This document shows, piece by piece, positions 29,623 to 38,200 of a DNA stretch of 64,000 nt. Under the pieces are notes generated by a model that made no database searches, was not told where the DNA came from, and was given only the letters and a program-made list of their open reading frames with translations. The DNA comes from Thermosynechococcus vestitus BP-1. GTDB taxonomy: Bacteria; Cyanobacteriota; Cyanobacteriia; Thermosynechococcales; Thermosynechococcaceae. How positions within the stretch are numbered: the first letter of the stretch is position 1; the number at the start of each line of letters is the position of its first letter. A program made the translations under genes and the position numbers. The DNA lies in the NCBI RefSeq assembly GCF_000011345.1, contig NC_004113.1:2271001-2335000 (forward strand). The letters run 5' to 3'.

Positions 29623-29904
29623 GTGTCCGAATCCCCCAAGCCAGAATTTGACAAACAAAAGTTCCTATTCCCCATCAGTGCCTACCACGGCCCATTTACA
29701 CCCCAAAATTTGGCCTTTAATGCCAATTTGCAGGAATTTGCCCAGCGGGTAAGCTATATCTGTGGCTTGGAAACGGGTGGCAAAATCACTAGCGATGAGG
29801 CCTACAATCAAATCAAGGCCCTCTGGAAGCAACTGAAGAAATCCCGAGAGTTGCTCTTTGCCAATCTTCCTCCTGAGGAGGAGAATAGTTCAGATATTGA
29901 TTGA
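29623..29904 (+). CDS. Conserved cyanobacterial protein (DUF7219-like)
   Basis: 93 residues from a GTG at 29623 (MSESPKPEF...). An open frame extends upstream into hemH, but the conserved block starts here. The core YHGPFTPQNLAFNANLQEF with AQRVSYICGLETGGKI is highly conserved in cyanobacteria. I recall it as DUF7219, moderately sure. All-helical, soluble, function unknown. Lies between hemH and a small membrane protein gene on the same strand. Confidence 0.75.
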   Translation: MSESPKPEFDKQKFLFPISAYHGPFTPQNLAFNANLQEFAQRVSYICGLETGGKITSDEAYNQIKALWKQLKKSRELLFANLPPEEENSSDID

Positions 29905-29913
29905 TGAGTTCCG

Positions 29914-30084
29914 ATGGCGCCCTTGACACCGGCAACACTACTGTTAAGCTTGATGACCATTCCCTTTCTGGTGGCTTTGTGCCTAGGACAGGGATTATGG
30001 CAGATGGGGTTATTCCTGAGTGCAGCCAGTACAGAGCTCCTACGGGGCGATCGCCTGCCCTTGGTTGAACCGGATGAAACTTGA
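29914..30084 (+). CDS. Small single-pass membrane protein
   Basis: 56 residues starting ATG GCG CCC at 29914, nine bases after the preceding stop. One membrane helix (LLLSLMTIPFLVALCLGQGL) and a short polar tail ending in an acidic VEPDET. Spacing, codon use and a clear hydropathy pattern support a real gene. Convergent with argC, whose stop lies 4 bp away. Function unknown; cyanobacteria have many such small thylakoid-type proteins. Confidence 0.6.
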   Translation: MAPLTPATLLLSLMTIPFLVALCLGQGLWQMGLFLSAASTELLRGDRLPLVEPDET

Positions 30085-30087
30085 GGC

Positions 30088-31140
30088 TTAGGGATAAAAA
30101 GCAACCTGCGGTAAGCCCATCGTCTCTGGCCAACCCATCATCAAATTCAAGCACTGCACCGCTTGGGACGCTTGGCCCTTCATAAGGTTATCAATGGCAG
30201 ACATGACAATAACGCGGCCGGTGCGCTCATCCACCTCAATGCCAATAAAGCAGGCATTGGTGCCCCAGGCCCATTTGGTTTGGGGATAGAGGCCGGGGGG
30301 CAGGATATTGACCCAGGGGGAATGGCGATAAAAGGCTTGGTAGATGGTGATCAAATCTTCACGTACCAGACCCGGATCCCGCAGTGTGGCATAGACAGTG
30401 GCCAAGATCCCCCGCGGCATGGGGACGAGGTGGGGTGTAAACTGCACAAGAACACTTTGGCCAGCCAAATCACTACAAATGGCTTCAATTTCTGGGGTGT
30501 GGCGGTGACGGGCAACATTGTAAGGGGCCAGGGAGTTGTCAGCTTCTGCAAGGAGGAGATTAATTTTGCCCTGACGCCCGCCGCCAGAGGTACCGGACTT
30601 GGCATCAATAATTGCCGTATTGGGTTCAATCAGGCCTTGCTTCATTAAAGGCGCCAGTGCTAGCAAACTAGCGGTGGGGTAACACCCCGGACAGCCAATG
30701 AGGGCACTTTGGCGAATGCGATCGCGATAGAGTTCTGGCAAGCCATAGACCGCCTTTTGTGCCGTAGCCTGATCTTCCCTGGGTTCACCGTACCACTGGG
30801 TATAGGTTTGCAAATCCTGAAAGCGATAGTCTGCCGATAGATCCAGCACCTTACAGCCCTGCTCAAGAAGTTGCGGGGCAAGCTGACAGGCAATGCCATT
30901 GGGCAGGGAGAGAAACACCACTTGGGCGCGATCGCGAATGACCTCCACGGATACGGGCTCCACTGTGAGATTCACCCGCCCCTGCAAGTGGGGATATAAC
31001 TCCGTGTAGGGACGACCAGCACTGCCTTCACCACCGAGATAAACAATATCCACCTTGGGATGCTCAAGGAGTAAGCGCACCAGTTGGACGCCCCCATAGC
31101 CTGAGGCACCCACAATCCCCACCGTCACGCGATCGCCCAT
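30088..31140 (-). CDS. argC: N-acetyl-gamma-glutamyl-phosphate reductase
   Basis: 350 residues. NADPH-dependent reduction of N-acetylglutamyl phosphate, third step of arginine synthesis. Nucleotide-binding [18 protein letters not shown], active-site Cys in [16 protein letters not shown], and downstream [11 protein letters not shown] and the conserved His region [14 protein letters not shown]. In cyanobacteria this pathway is controlled through PII at NAGK, and PII is the substrate of the phosphatase pphA also found here. Confidence 0.97.
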   Translation of the reverse strand: MGDRVTVGIVGASGYGGVQLVRLLLEHPKVDIVYLGGEGSAGRPYTELYPHLQGRVNLTVEPVSVEVIRDRAQVVFLSLPNGIACQLAPQLLEQGCKVLDLSADYRFQDLQTYTQWYGEPREDQATAQKAVYGLPELYRDRIRQSALIGCPGCYPTASLLALAPLMKQGLIEPNTAIIDAKSGTSGGGRQGKINLLLAEADNSLAPYNVARHRHTPEIEAICSDLAGQSVLVQFTPHLVPMPRGILATVYATLRDPGLVREDLITIYQAFYRHSPWVNILPPGLYPQTKWAWGTNACFIGIEVDERTGRVIVMSAIDNLMKGQASQAVQCLNLMMGWPETMGLPQVAFYP

Positions 31141-31342
31141 AGTTCCTCGCCTTTGCTGCGGCTGTTTCCTGAATCACTGCGATAGTGCCATCGAATCCCT
31201 AACTTCGCCAAGGGGTAAACTGCGCTAGGAAAGTTAAGAATTATTACAAAGCTACCCCTATGCTTCTTTGCTCAACCCTTGAATTGCCTTGGCTAGTACA
31301 GGCTACAATAACGACGAGTCAGCTGTGGGGAATTGGGAACCG

Positions 31343-31672
31343 ATGACATCGCCAATTGACTGGGACTATTTGGCTACCCTTTCGGGGGGCGATCGCGAGT
31401 TTGAGTTGGAACTGCTACAAACCTTTGTCGAGGATGCCCAGGAACGCCTAGGGGCCTTGGTGAAAGCTGTGAACGAAGGGAACGTGGATCAAATCAAGCG
31501 AGATGCCCATCACCTCAAGGGAGCCAGTGGCAATGTCGGCATTAGGACCATGCAAGCAGTAGCGGCCCAACTAGAAGATTCCACTACCCCAGAGACCCTA
31601 GGGCAGGCCAAAGCGCTCACAGAGGAGCTACAGCGCCTCCTTAACACCGTGGTCAGTGAAGTCTCTGCCTAG
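31343..31672 (+). CDS. Histidine phosphotransfer (HPt) domain protein
   Basis: 109 residues from the ATG at 31343; an upstream TTG at 31289 is possible. Single four-helix HPt domain with the phospho-His in RDAHHLKGASGNVG. It would relay phosphate between a hybrid sensor kinase and a response regulator. No kinase or regulator is adjacent. The next gene starts 5 bp downstream, so the two are probably cotranscribed. Confidence 0.9.
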   Translation: MTSPIDWDYLATLSGGDREFELELLQTFVEDAQERLGALVKAVNEGNVDQIKRDAHHLKGASGNVGIRTMQAVAAQLEDSTTPETLGQAKALTEELQRLLNTVVSEVSA

Positions 31673-31677
31673 CCGCC

Positions 31678-32376
31678 ATGGCCATTTTGCCGCCCGATAG
31701 CCTGGAGACGGCCCTGAGTCAAGCCCAGCAGGCCACCCAAGCCGCCCTGCAGGCGGGTAAGAATCGGCTGCAAATTGAGATTCTGCTCCCTGATCTCAAT
31801 CCCATGGGCTTAGCGGCGGGCTACCTACCCCTGTTTGCGGAACTGGGCAGTGATCTCAAGGTCTTTTTTGCCGATGCTGGCTCTGCTGCTCTTGCCCGTC
31901 GTGAATGGGGTGAAACCGCCTATAGTGTGCGGGGGGTCAATGAACGTCTGACACCGATTGAAGCGAGCGATCGCGCCATTGTTATTGTTGCCCCCACCCC
32001 TGTGGAGGTCACGGCAATTGAGCAGATGTGTCTCACTGCGGGCGATCGCCCCTTTATTCTCTTGAACCCAAGGCTACAGGATGTGGCCGTCGTGGGCATT
32101 GGCTACGCCGGTCGGCAGTTGCGGGAACGATTTTTGAACACTCTTGAACCCTGCTACTACCTTCGTCCCCTCGCCGAAACCGTTATTCTCTGGCGCTGTT
32201 ATCCTCAGGCATGGCAAATTTGGCAATACCGTGAAACAGCCCCCACCTGCTTAGCAGAATTTGAGCAACGCCCCACTAGCGAAGACATTGAGCGTGCCCT
32301 AAGTGCCTTAGGGAAACCCCGTGCCCAGAGCTTCCTTAGCCGCTTGAGTGCTCTTTTGCGAGCACTTCAGAGTTAG
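31678..32376 (+). CDS. DUF1995 family protein
   Basis: 232 residues. The pattern LETALSQAQQATQAALQAGKNRLQIEILLP followed by an FFADAGSA region and a C-terminal CYYLRPLAETVILWRCYP matches the DUF1995 family of cyanobacteria and plastids. I recall a plant member linked to photosystem II accumulation. Soluble; biochemical role unknown. Five bp after the HPt gene. Confidence 0.8.
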   Translation: MAILPPDSLETALSQAQQATQAALQAGKNRLQIEILLPDLNPMGLAAGYLPLFAELGSDLKVFFADAGSAALARREWGETAYSVRGVNERLTPIEASDRAIVIVAPTPVEVTAIEQMCLTAGDRPFILLNPRLQDVAVVGIGYAGRQLRERFLNTLEPCYYLRPLAETVILWRCYPQAWQIWQYRETAPTCLAEFEQRPTSEDIERALSALGKPRAQSFLSRLSALLRALQS

Positions 32377-32988
32377 TTTGGTTTCCCAGCATGGGACCAG
32401 CCTAGGAAATCCCCTGGGATGGCCATTTAGAGCTGGGTCTTAGGGCAATTGAAATATGTTTCAGCACCGGCTCGTGAAGACTGGGGATGCTGGACAACGG
32501 CACTCAACTGCGTTTCTCTTGTCTCAACTGTTGAAGCCTATCTTGCGAACAGTGGGGATGCCAGGCCACAGCACAGCACACCGAAACGCCCTCATCTTAG
32601 CTGAATCTTTCCAGCACATGTGGGGGACATTGGACATGCTTGCCAGGACTGGTCTGTGCTCAACTACTCTAGAACTTCAGGTGGACACTGGGGCGGCTCT
32701 GCAGCCTTAGGCTGCATTTCCCTGTCCTTGTCTTCGCTCAACTGCCGGAGGACTTTGGGTGAACCTTGGAGATTTTGAGCCACCCCATGGAGCACGTCCC
32801 AAAACAGGGAGGATGCTAATTGCCAAAATTCTTGAATCGTTCAATAGGGCTGGCCTATCTTTGGCAGCTGTTGACTTTGGCTCGGGTTGGTTATTTTACT
32901 CTTGACTGTAGAAAAATTTATGTCTCCCCAGGGAGAATAACACAGTTAATCTTATCCCTGCCTACCTCATTCTGTTATATTTCCGGCT
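32377..32988. other. Intergenic region with no convincing gene
   Basis: About 610 bp. An 84-codon frame at 32456-32710 lacks coding character and family resemblance. A perfect GCAGCC-TTA-GGCTGC hairpin lies near 32698-32712, but the T-run after it is weak. The octamer GGGGATGC occurs twice about 67 bp apart. Possibly a relic or regulatory region; nothing firm. Confidence 0.4.
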
Positions 32989-34455
32989 TTAAGGCGTCGC
33001 TGGTTCACTGCTACTGGGTGGTGGAGTCGGCTGTGGGGGTGGGGTCGGCGGTTCACTGGTTGGTTGACTGTTAGTGGGCGGAGGGGGTGTTTCGGCAGCG
33101 GGCGAAGGGGGCGGTGTCGGCACAGGAGATTCAACAGGTGCGGGCGGTGGCGAGGACTGGCTCACCCCTGGCTCTGGGGATGGTGTTGCGTTAGAAGGCT
33201 CCGAAGAGGAAGGGGGCGGCGTTGGCTGCGGGGGCGAGGCTTCCTGAGGCGCTGGACTGGGGGTGGCAGGTTCTGTGGATTCTGGGCTAGGCGTGGGTTC
33301 CGGCGCTGGATTGGGTGTTGGCTCAGGGGAGGGTGTCACCTCTACAGGTGGAACTACCCTAGGCAGTGTGGGTGGAAATTCCTGTTCCTGAGGGCGTGGG
33401 GGAGGAGGGGTCACGGTGTCCACAGGTTGATTGCGCAAAAATAGCCCTAGGCCAATGCCCGCTAGGCTGCCAAAGACTGCCGTTCCCAACAGCCACAGCC
33501 ATGGTGAAAAATTGCGTTGTCTAGGGGAAGCCACCACTGCTGTCCCCTCTGGTTGAGTGCTTGCAAAAACAGTGGATCGGTGCTGGGGCATCACCGCCAC
33601 CGTTGCTGTGGTTTGACGTGCCACAGACTGCCCCATAAGCAGTTGCAACCAGGCCCGCACCGTTTGGGGACGCTCACGAACATCCAAAGCCATGCCCGCT
33701 TCAATGGCATCAATGGTGCGCTGGCTGAGATTGGGCTGAAACTGGCGTAAATCCTCGAGGGGCACGCGATCGCGCAGGATCGAGGCCACGGGCGGGCGTC
33801 CAGCCAAAAGGGCATAGAGGGTTGCCGCAAGCGCATAGACATCCGTGGCGGGCGTCCATTGGTGGCGGGGTAAATACTGCTCCACCGGCGCATACCCTGC
33901 TGAAACCAGCCCTGTATTTGTTTCCGTCACTCCAGTGGTGTATTCACGGGCAATGCCAAAGTCAATCAGCACCACCTGATCGGTGCCCTCCCGCAGCATA
34001 ATGTTATCGGGTTTAACATCGCGGTGCAGCAGGCCATGCTCATGCACCAATTCCAGGGCACTGGCCACTTGGCGGATATAGTGGAGCGCCGTTTTTTCCG
34101 GCAGCGGGCCTTCCTCCTGAATCACCTGCGCCAATGTTCGGCCGGGGATATAGTCCATGACAATGAAGGGACGCCCCCCCTCAATAAAGCAATCACTGAC
34201 ACGCACAATGTGGGGATGATTAAACTGGGCAAGACGTTGGGCTTCCTGAATAAACCGCTCCCCCAGATCATGAATCCGCTTTGGGGGTTCCTGCTGCAAG
34301 TTCAATGTTTTGAGCACCACCGGCTGATGGAGCAGGGTGTGGGTTGCGCGATAGGTGACGCCAAAGCCCCCCTGGCTCAAAAGGGCATCGAGGTGATATT
34401 TGCCCCCTTGGAGGGTTGTGCCCACACTAAGCAAACCGAGGGAGGACATAGACAC
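32989..34455 (-). CDS. Serine/threonine protein kinase with transmembrane helix and Pro-rich C-terminus
   Basis: 488 residues. Hanks-type kinase domain at about 18-275: glycine loop LLSQGGFGVTYRA, Lys49 in VVLKTLNL, catalytic HRDVKPDN (144-151) and DFG (165-167), then APVEQY. One membrane helix follows at about 320-345 (WLWLLGTAVFGSLAGIGLGL). The last 140 residues are low-complexity Pro/Ser/Glu, with the block PPQPTPPPSSSEP occurring twice. No PASTA domain. The domain order implies a cytoplasmic kinase with an extracytoplasmic spacer. Its start abuts the upstream gene, so they are cotranscribed. Confidence 0.93.
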   Translation of the reverse strand: MSMSSLGLLSVGTTLQGGKYHLDALLSQGGFGVTYRATHTLLHQPVVLKTLNLQQEPPKRIHDLGERFIQEAQRLAQFNHPHIVRVSDCFIEGGRPFIVMDYIPGRTLAQVIQEEGPLPEKTALHYIRQVASALELVHEHGLLHRDVKPDNIMLREGTDQVVLIDFGIAREYTTGVTETNTGLVSAGYAPVEQYLPRHQWTPATDVYALAATLYALLAGRPPVASILRDRVPLEDLRQFQPNLSQRTIDAIEAGMALDVRERPQTVRAWLQLLMGQSVARQTTATVAVMPQHRSTVFASTQPEGTAVVASPRQRNFSPWLWLLGTAVFGSLAGIGLGLFLRNQPVDTVTPPPPRPQEQEFPPTLPRVVPPVEVTPSPEPTPNPAPEPTPSPESTEPATPSPAPQEASPPQPTPPPSSSEPSNATPSPEPGVSQSSPPPAPVESPVPTPPPSPAAETPPPPTNSQPTSEPPTPPPQPTPPPSSSEPATP

Positions 34456-34456
34456 C

Positions 34457-34990
34457 TTAGGGACGCAATGGAGCAGACGGAGCAGGGGTTGACAGGGGGG
34501 CTGACCGTTGACTGAGAATCACCAAGCGATAGCCCAAATATGCAGGTAAGGTTGCCATCATCATCAAGAGTATCACGGACAACAAAGATTCCCATTCAAA
34601 CCGCGGACCGTAGTAACTACGGTAAGGGTCATATTTAGGAGTGGGCTTAATTTTTTCCCTGAGTGCCATGGGTCGCTTAAAGCGCAGGCGGCGATCGTCT
34701 AGCTTTTCAAATAAAATCCAGCCTCCCTGGGCTTCCTCTTGGCAGACTTTGCGCAGGACATCGGGATGATGAAATTGGTTGCGGCGCGATCGCAGGATTT
34801 TGAATTCCCAACCCCCTAACTTGGGGGAGGCTTGCTGGTGTTCTTCTTTGGAGGGGTAGGTGGTCAACTGTTCCTCTTCTTCATGCCATTGTTGACTGAG
34901 TTGCTTTTGCCAGCCCCACCAGTGATAGTAAAGTAGTGCTGACACACCGAGGCTACCACTCATCAGGGATAATAGCAGCACTTCAGCCAT
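34457..34990 (-). CDS. Membrane protein of unknown function
   Basis: 177 residues from the ATG at 34990 (an upstream TTG gives five more). One membrane helix at each end: LLLSLMSGSLGVSALLYY and LLSVILLMMMATLPAYLGYR. Between them is a soluble loop with GWEFKILRSRRNQFHHPDVLRKVCQEEAQGGW and ILFEKLDDRRLRFKR. That loop pattern recurs in uncharacterised cyanobacterial membrane proteins. One base separates it from the kinase gene, suggesting a functional pair. Confidence 0.75.
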   Translation of the reverse strand: MAEVLLLSLMSGSLGVSALLYYHWWGWQKQLSQQWHEEEEQLTTYPSKEEHQQASPKLGGWEFKILRSRRNQFHHPDVLRKVCQEEAQGGWILFEKLDDRRLRFKRPMALREKIKPTPKYDPYRSYYGPRFEWESLLSVILLMMMATLPAYLGYRLVILSQRSAPLSTPAPSAPLRP

Positions 34991-35063
34991 GGGGAACAGG
35001 GGCAAGAGTCTGTTGGGGGATCATACGGGAATCATACTTAGAGGGTAAACGGTTGTCTTCCCC

Positions 35064-35867
35064 TCAGGCGCGATCGTCTGCGTTGCCGCGGCGGACAAAG
35101 TGGCAAATCCCCCGTTGTGAGGCACTGATAAAATCGCAAAACTCTTGAATGAGAGGATGCACAAACTGTTCCCGCAGGTGCTGAAGGGCTTGGGAGGTGG
35201 TTAATTGGGAGCGGTAGAGAATATCTAAGGCTTTTTTGAGGAGCTGTCGGTCTTGGGCAGAAAAGCCGGCTCGCCGTAAGCCCACCACATTTAAACCCAT
35301 GATCGTGTTGGTGCTGAGGCTACGGGTCATACAAAAGGGGGGCACATCTTTTTGAATGGCAGTGCCGCCAGAGAGCATGGCCAAGCGACCAATGCGGGTA
35401 AATTGATGCACAAGGCAGTTGCCGCTGATAAAGGCGCGATCGCCCACCTGGGCATAGCCAGCAATCAACGTATTGTTGGCGATCGTCACATGATTTCCCA
35501 CATAAACATTGTGACCCAAGTGGCTATGGGCCATCAGCAAGCAGTCATGCCCCACATGGGTGACTGTTTCTGGCTGGGTTCCCCGATGAATCGTCACTCC
35601 CTCCCGCAACGTACAGCGATCGCCAATGTGGACATAGCTAATTCCCCCTTGGTAAGCCACATCTTGGGGCAGATCGCCAATCACCGCCCCACTATGTACT
35701 TTGCAGTTCTCACCAAGGCGGGTATATCCCAATAGGGTCACATGGGGAGCCAACTGCGTACCGCGTCCAATCTCCACCGTGGCCGCCACATAGCAAAAAG
35801 GACCAATTTCCACCTCTTCTCCAATGCGGGCACCCGCCTCAATCACTGCCGTGGGATGAACCGCCAT
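35064..35867 (-). CDS. lpxA: Acyl-[ACP]-UDP-N-acetylglucosamine O-acyltransferase
   Basis: 267 residues from the ATG at 35867 (MAVHPTAVIEAGARIG). First step of lipid A synthesis. Left-handed beta-helix hexapeptide repeats fill residues 1-185 (e.g. GEEVEIGPFCYVAATVEIG). The catalytic His lies in LLMAHSHLGHNVYVGN, and a helical C-terminus follows the helix. No lpxB, lpxD or fabZ is adjacent in the window. Divergent from ubiD. Confidence 0.95.
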   Translation of the reverse strand: MAVHPTAVIEAGARIGEEVEIGPFCYVAATVEIGRGTQLAPHVTLLGYTRLGENCKVHSGAVIGDLPQDVAYQGGISYVHIGDRCTLREGVTIHRGTQPETVTHVGHDCLLMAHSHLGHNVYVGNHVTIANNTLIAGYAQVGDRAFISGNCLVHQFTRIGRLAMLSGGTAIQKDVPPFCMTRSLSTNTIMGLNVVGLRRAGFSAQDRQLLKKALDILYRSQLTTSQALQHLREQFVHPLIQEFCDFISASQRGICHFVRRGNADDRA

Positions 35868-35931
35868 GACATTCCTGCACAATTGGCTAAAGATTCTTAA
35901 CATAAAAGAGATTAAGCGATTTTGATCCCGG

Positions 35932-37458
35932 ATGACGAAGGACCTGCGGCACTATCTCCAGCTTTTAGAACAGCGGCAACAACTGCGACGCATCACCGTA
36001 CCCGTTGATCCTGATCTGGAAATGGCCGAGATTTGCAATCGGCTATTGGCCGCAGGCGGGCCGGCCTTGCTCTTTGAAAACGTCATTGGTTCCCCCTATC
36101 CCGTGGCGATTAATCTTTTGGGAACCCTAGAGCGGGTCTGCTGGGCAATGAACATGGACGACCCTTTAGAGCTAGAGACCCTCGGTGAAAAGCTAGGGAA
36201 GCTTCAGCAGCCTAAGCCGCCGAAAACCCTGAGTCAGGCCCTTGATTTTGGCAAAATTCTCTTTGATGTTGTCCGGGCCAAGCCGAGCCGTGATTTGCTG
36301 CCCCCCTGTCAGCAGGTGGTGATCACAGCTCCCGATTTGGATTTACGGCAACTACCACTGATTCGCCCCTACCCTAAGGATGCGGGCAAAATTATGACCC
36401 TTGGTCTGGTGATTACCAAAGACTGTGAGACCGGCATTCCCAATGTGGGCATTTACCGCTTGCAACTGCAATCCCCAACCACCATGACTGTCCATTGGCT
36501 CTCAGTGCGAGGAGGGGCGCGCCATCTGCGCAAGGCGGCGGCCCAGGGCAAGAAACTAGAGGTGGCGGTGGCCGTGGGGGTGCATCCTTTGATCATCATG
36601 GCCGCGGCAACGCCCATTCCCGTGGATTTATCCGAATGGCTCTTTGCGGGTCTCTATGGTGGGGGGGGCATTCATTTGGCCAAGTGCAAAACCCTTGATC
36701 TAGAGGTACCTGCGCAGTCGGAATTTGTGCTTGAGGGCACGATTACCCCTGGTGAAGTCTTGCCCGATGGCCCCTGTGGCGATCACATGGGGTACTACGG
36801 TGGTGTGGAAGATTCGCCAGTCATTCATTTCCACTGCCTCACCCATCGCCGCAATCCCATTTACTTGACGACATTTAGTGGTCGCCCTCCCAAGGAGGAG
36901 GCAATGATTGCCTTAGCCCTCAACCGCATTTACACACCAATTTTGCGGCAGCAGGTACCGGAAATTGTGGACTTCTTTTTGCCCATGGAAGCCCTCAGTT
37001 ATAAGGCGGCGATTATTTCCATTGACAAAGCTTATCCTGGCCAAGCCCGCCGCGCCGCCCTTGCCTTTTGGAGTGCCCTCCCCCAATTTACCTACACCAA
37101 GTTTGTGATTGTGGTGGACAAAGAGATCAATATCCGTGATCCGCGGCAAGTGGTGTGGGCCATTAGCTCCAAGGTGGATCCCAGCCGTGATGTCTTTATT
37201 TTGGGAGAGACTCCCTTTGATTCCCTTGATTTTGCCAGCGAAAAAATCGGCCTTGGGGGACGCATGGGCATTGATGCCACCACCAAAATTCCCCCAGAAA
37301 CCGACCATCCTTGGGGCGATCCCCTCACGTCGGATCCGGAGGTGGCACGACGAGTCACAGAACGCTGGCAGGAATATGGTCTTGGCGATATTGACTTAAC
37401 AGCTGTAGATGCAACACGGTTTGGCTATGAGCTAGACCCAGCCTTTCGTTGGCGATAA
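35932..37458 (+). CDS. ubiD: UbiD family decarboxylase
   Basis: 508 residues. Prenylated-FMN-dependent aromatic acid decarboxylase. In cyanobacteria the family is the candidate for decarboxylating 4-hydroxy-3-polyprenylbenzoate in plastoquinone synthesis (inference from pathway). Visible features: LRHYLQLLEQRQQLRRITVPVDPDLEMAEI at the N-terminus, IPNVGIYRLQL, EFVLEGTITPGEVLPDGPCGDHMGYY with the catalytic Glu region, and C-terminal IGIDATTKIPPE-like text (MGIDATTKIPPETDHPWGDP). Cofactor synthase UbiX is not in the window. Confidence 0.92.
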   Translation: MTKDLRHYLQLLEQRQQLRRITVPVDPDLEMAEICNRLLAAGGPALLFENVIGSPYPVAINLLGTLERVCWAMNMDDPLELETLGEKLGKLQQPKPPKTLSQALDFGKILFDVVRAKPSRDLLPPCQQVVITAPDLDLRQLPLIRPYPKDAGKIMTLGLVITKDCETGIPNVGIYRLQLQSPTTMTVHWLSVRGGARHLRKAAAQGKKLEVAVAVGVHPLIIMAAATPIPVDLSEWLFAGLYGGGGIHLAKCKTLDLEVPAQSEFVLEGTITPGEVLPDGPCGDHMGYYGGVEDSPVIHFHCLTHRRNPIYLTTFSGRPPKEEAMIALALNRIYTPILRQQVPEIVDFFLPMEALSYKAAIISIDKAYPGQARRAALAFWSALPQFTYTKFVIVVDKEINIRDPRQVVWAISSKVDPSRDVFILGETPFDSLDFASEKIGLGGRMGIDATTKIPPETDHPWGDPLTSDPEVARRVTERWQEYGLGDIDLTAVDATRFGYELDPAFRWR

Positions 37459-37638
37459 TGGGAGAAATGTCGCTAGCCCAATAAAGAATGGGAGACTCTC
37501 CAGACAATAATTGGGAATTACTTTATCAAAATTATTTATTTTTTGGGTAATGCCCATCTGTTTGAGGAGGTTAACTGCTCCGTTCAGCGGGGGACAGCGC
37601 AGCGGACTGTTTACTGGAACCAGTTGTTGACGCACTTC

Positions 37639-38170
37639 TTAGGCGATCGCCCATTCCGCAGAGAAAAGCTCCGCTTGCTCCAGCACCGTCTGTGTTGCCT
37701 TCTCTTGCTTGTCAGGCGGATAGCCAAACTTGCGCAGCGTGCGCTTGACGAGCACGCGCAGTTGGGCGCGCACATTCTCGCGCAAGGTCCAGTCGATGGT
37801 GGCGTTGTTACGGAGGGTGGTGACCAGCTCGCGGGCGATGGCGCGCAAGGTGTCGTCGCCGAGCACCTTCACCGCGCTGTCGTTGGTTTCGAGCGCGTCG
37901 TAGAAGGCAAGCTCGTCCTCCGTAAGGCCCATGACTTCCCCGCGGGCATTGGCCTCGCGCATCTCCTTGGCCAGCGCGATCAGCTCCTCGATCACCTGGG
38001 CCGTCTCAGTGGCCCGGTTCTGGTAGCGGCGGATCACCTGTTCGAGTCTGTCCAGTGCCGACGTGTGCCGAGGGCTGGGCCCATTGGTTCTTCAGTCGCT
38101 CCTTACGCTCGACCTCCTCAACTTCTATTTCGTCGGCGAAGTGAACCCGTCCAGCAGACTCGACAATAGC
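37639..38170 (-). pseudogene. C-terminal remnant of a second type I restriction subunit HsdR (DUF3387)
   Basis: 37639-38037 is an open frame of 132 codons: [37 protein letters not shown] and [22 protein letters not shown], the DUF3387 end of one HsdR class. Upstream on the same strand, another frame reads [20 protein letters not shown], the text expected further N-terminal in that class, so the fragment is also frameshifted. The intact HsdR at 41048-44020 has a different C-terminus, so this is not its duplicate. It lies directly downstream of hsdM on the same strand. Confidence 0.8.
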
Positions 38171-38200
38171 TCATCACTCCCATTAATCGGCCGCCCCTGT

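Noticed and set aside
32456..32710. 84-codon plus-strand frame
   Set aside because: No family resemblance, no convincing ribosome site, composition not coding-like.
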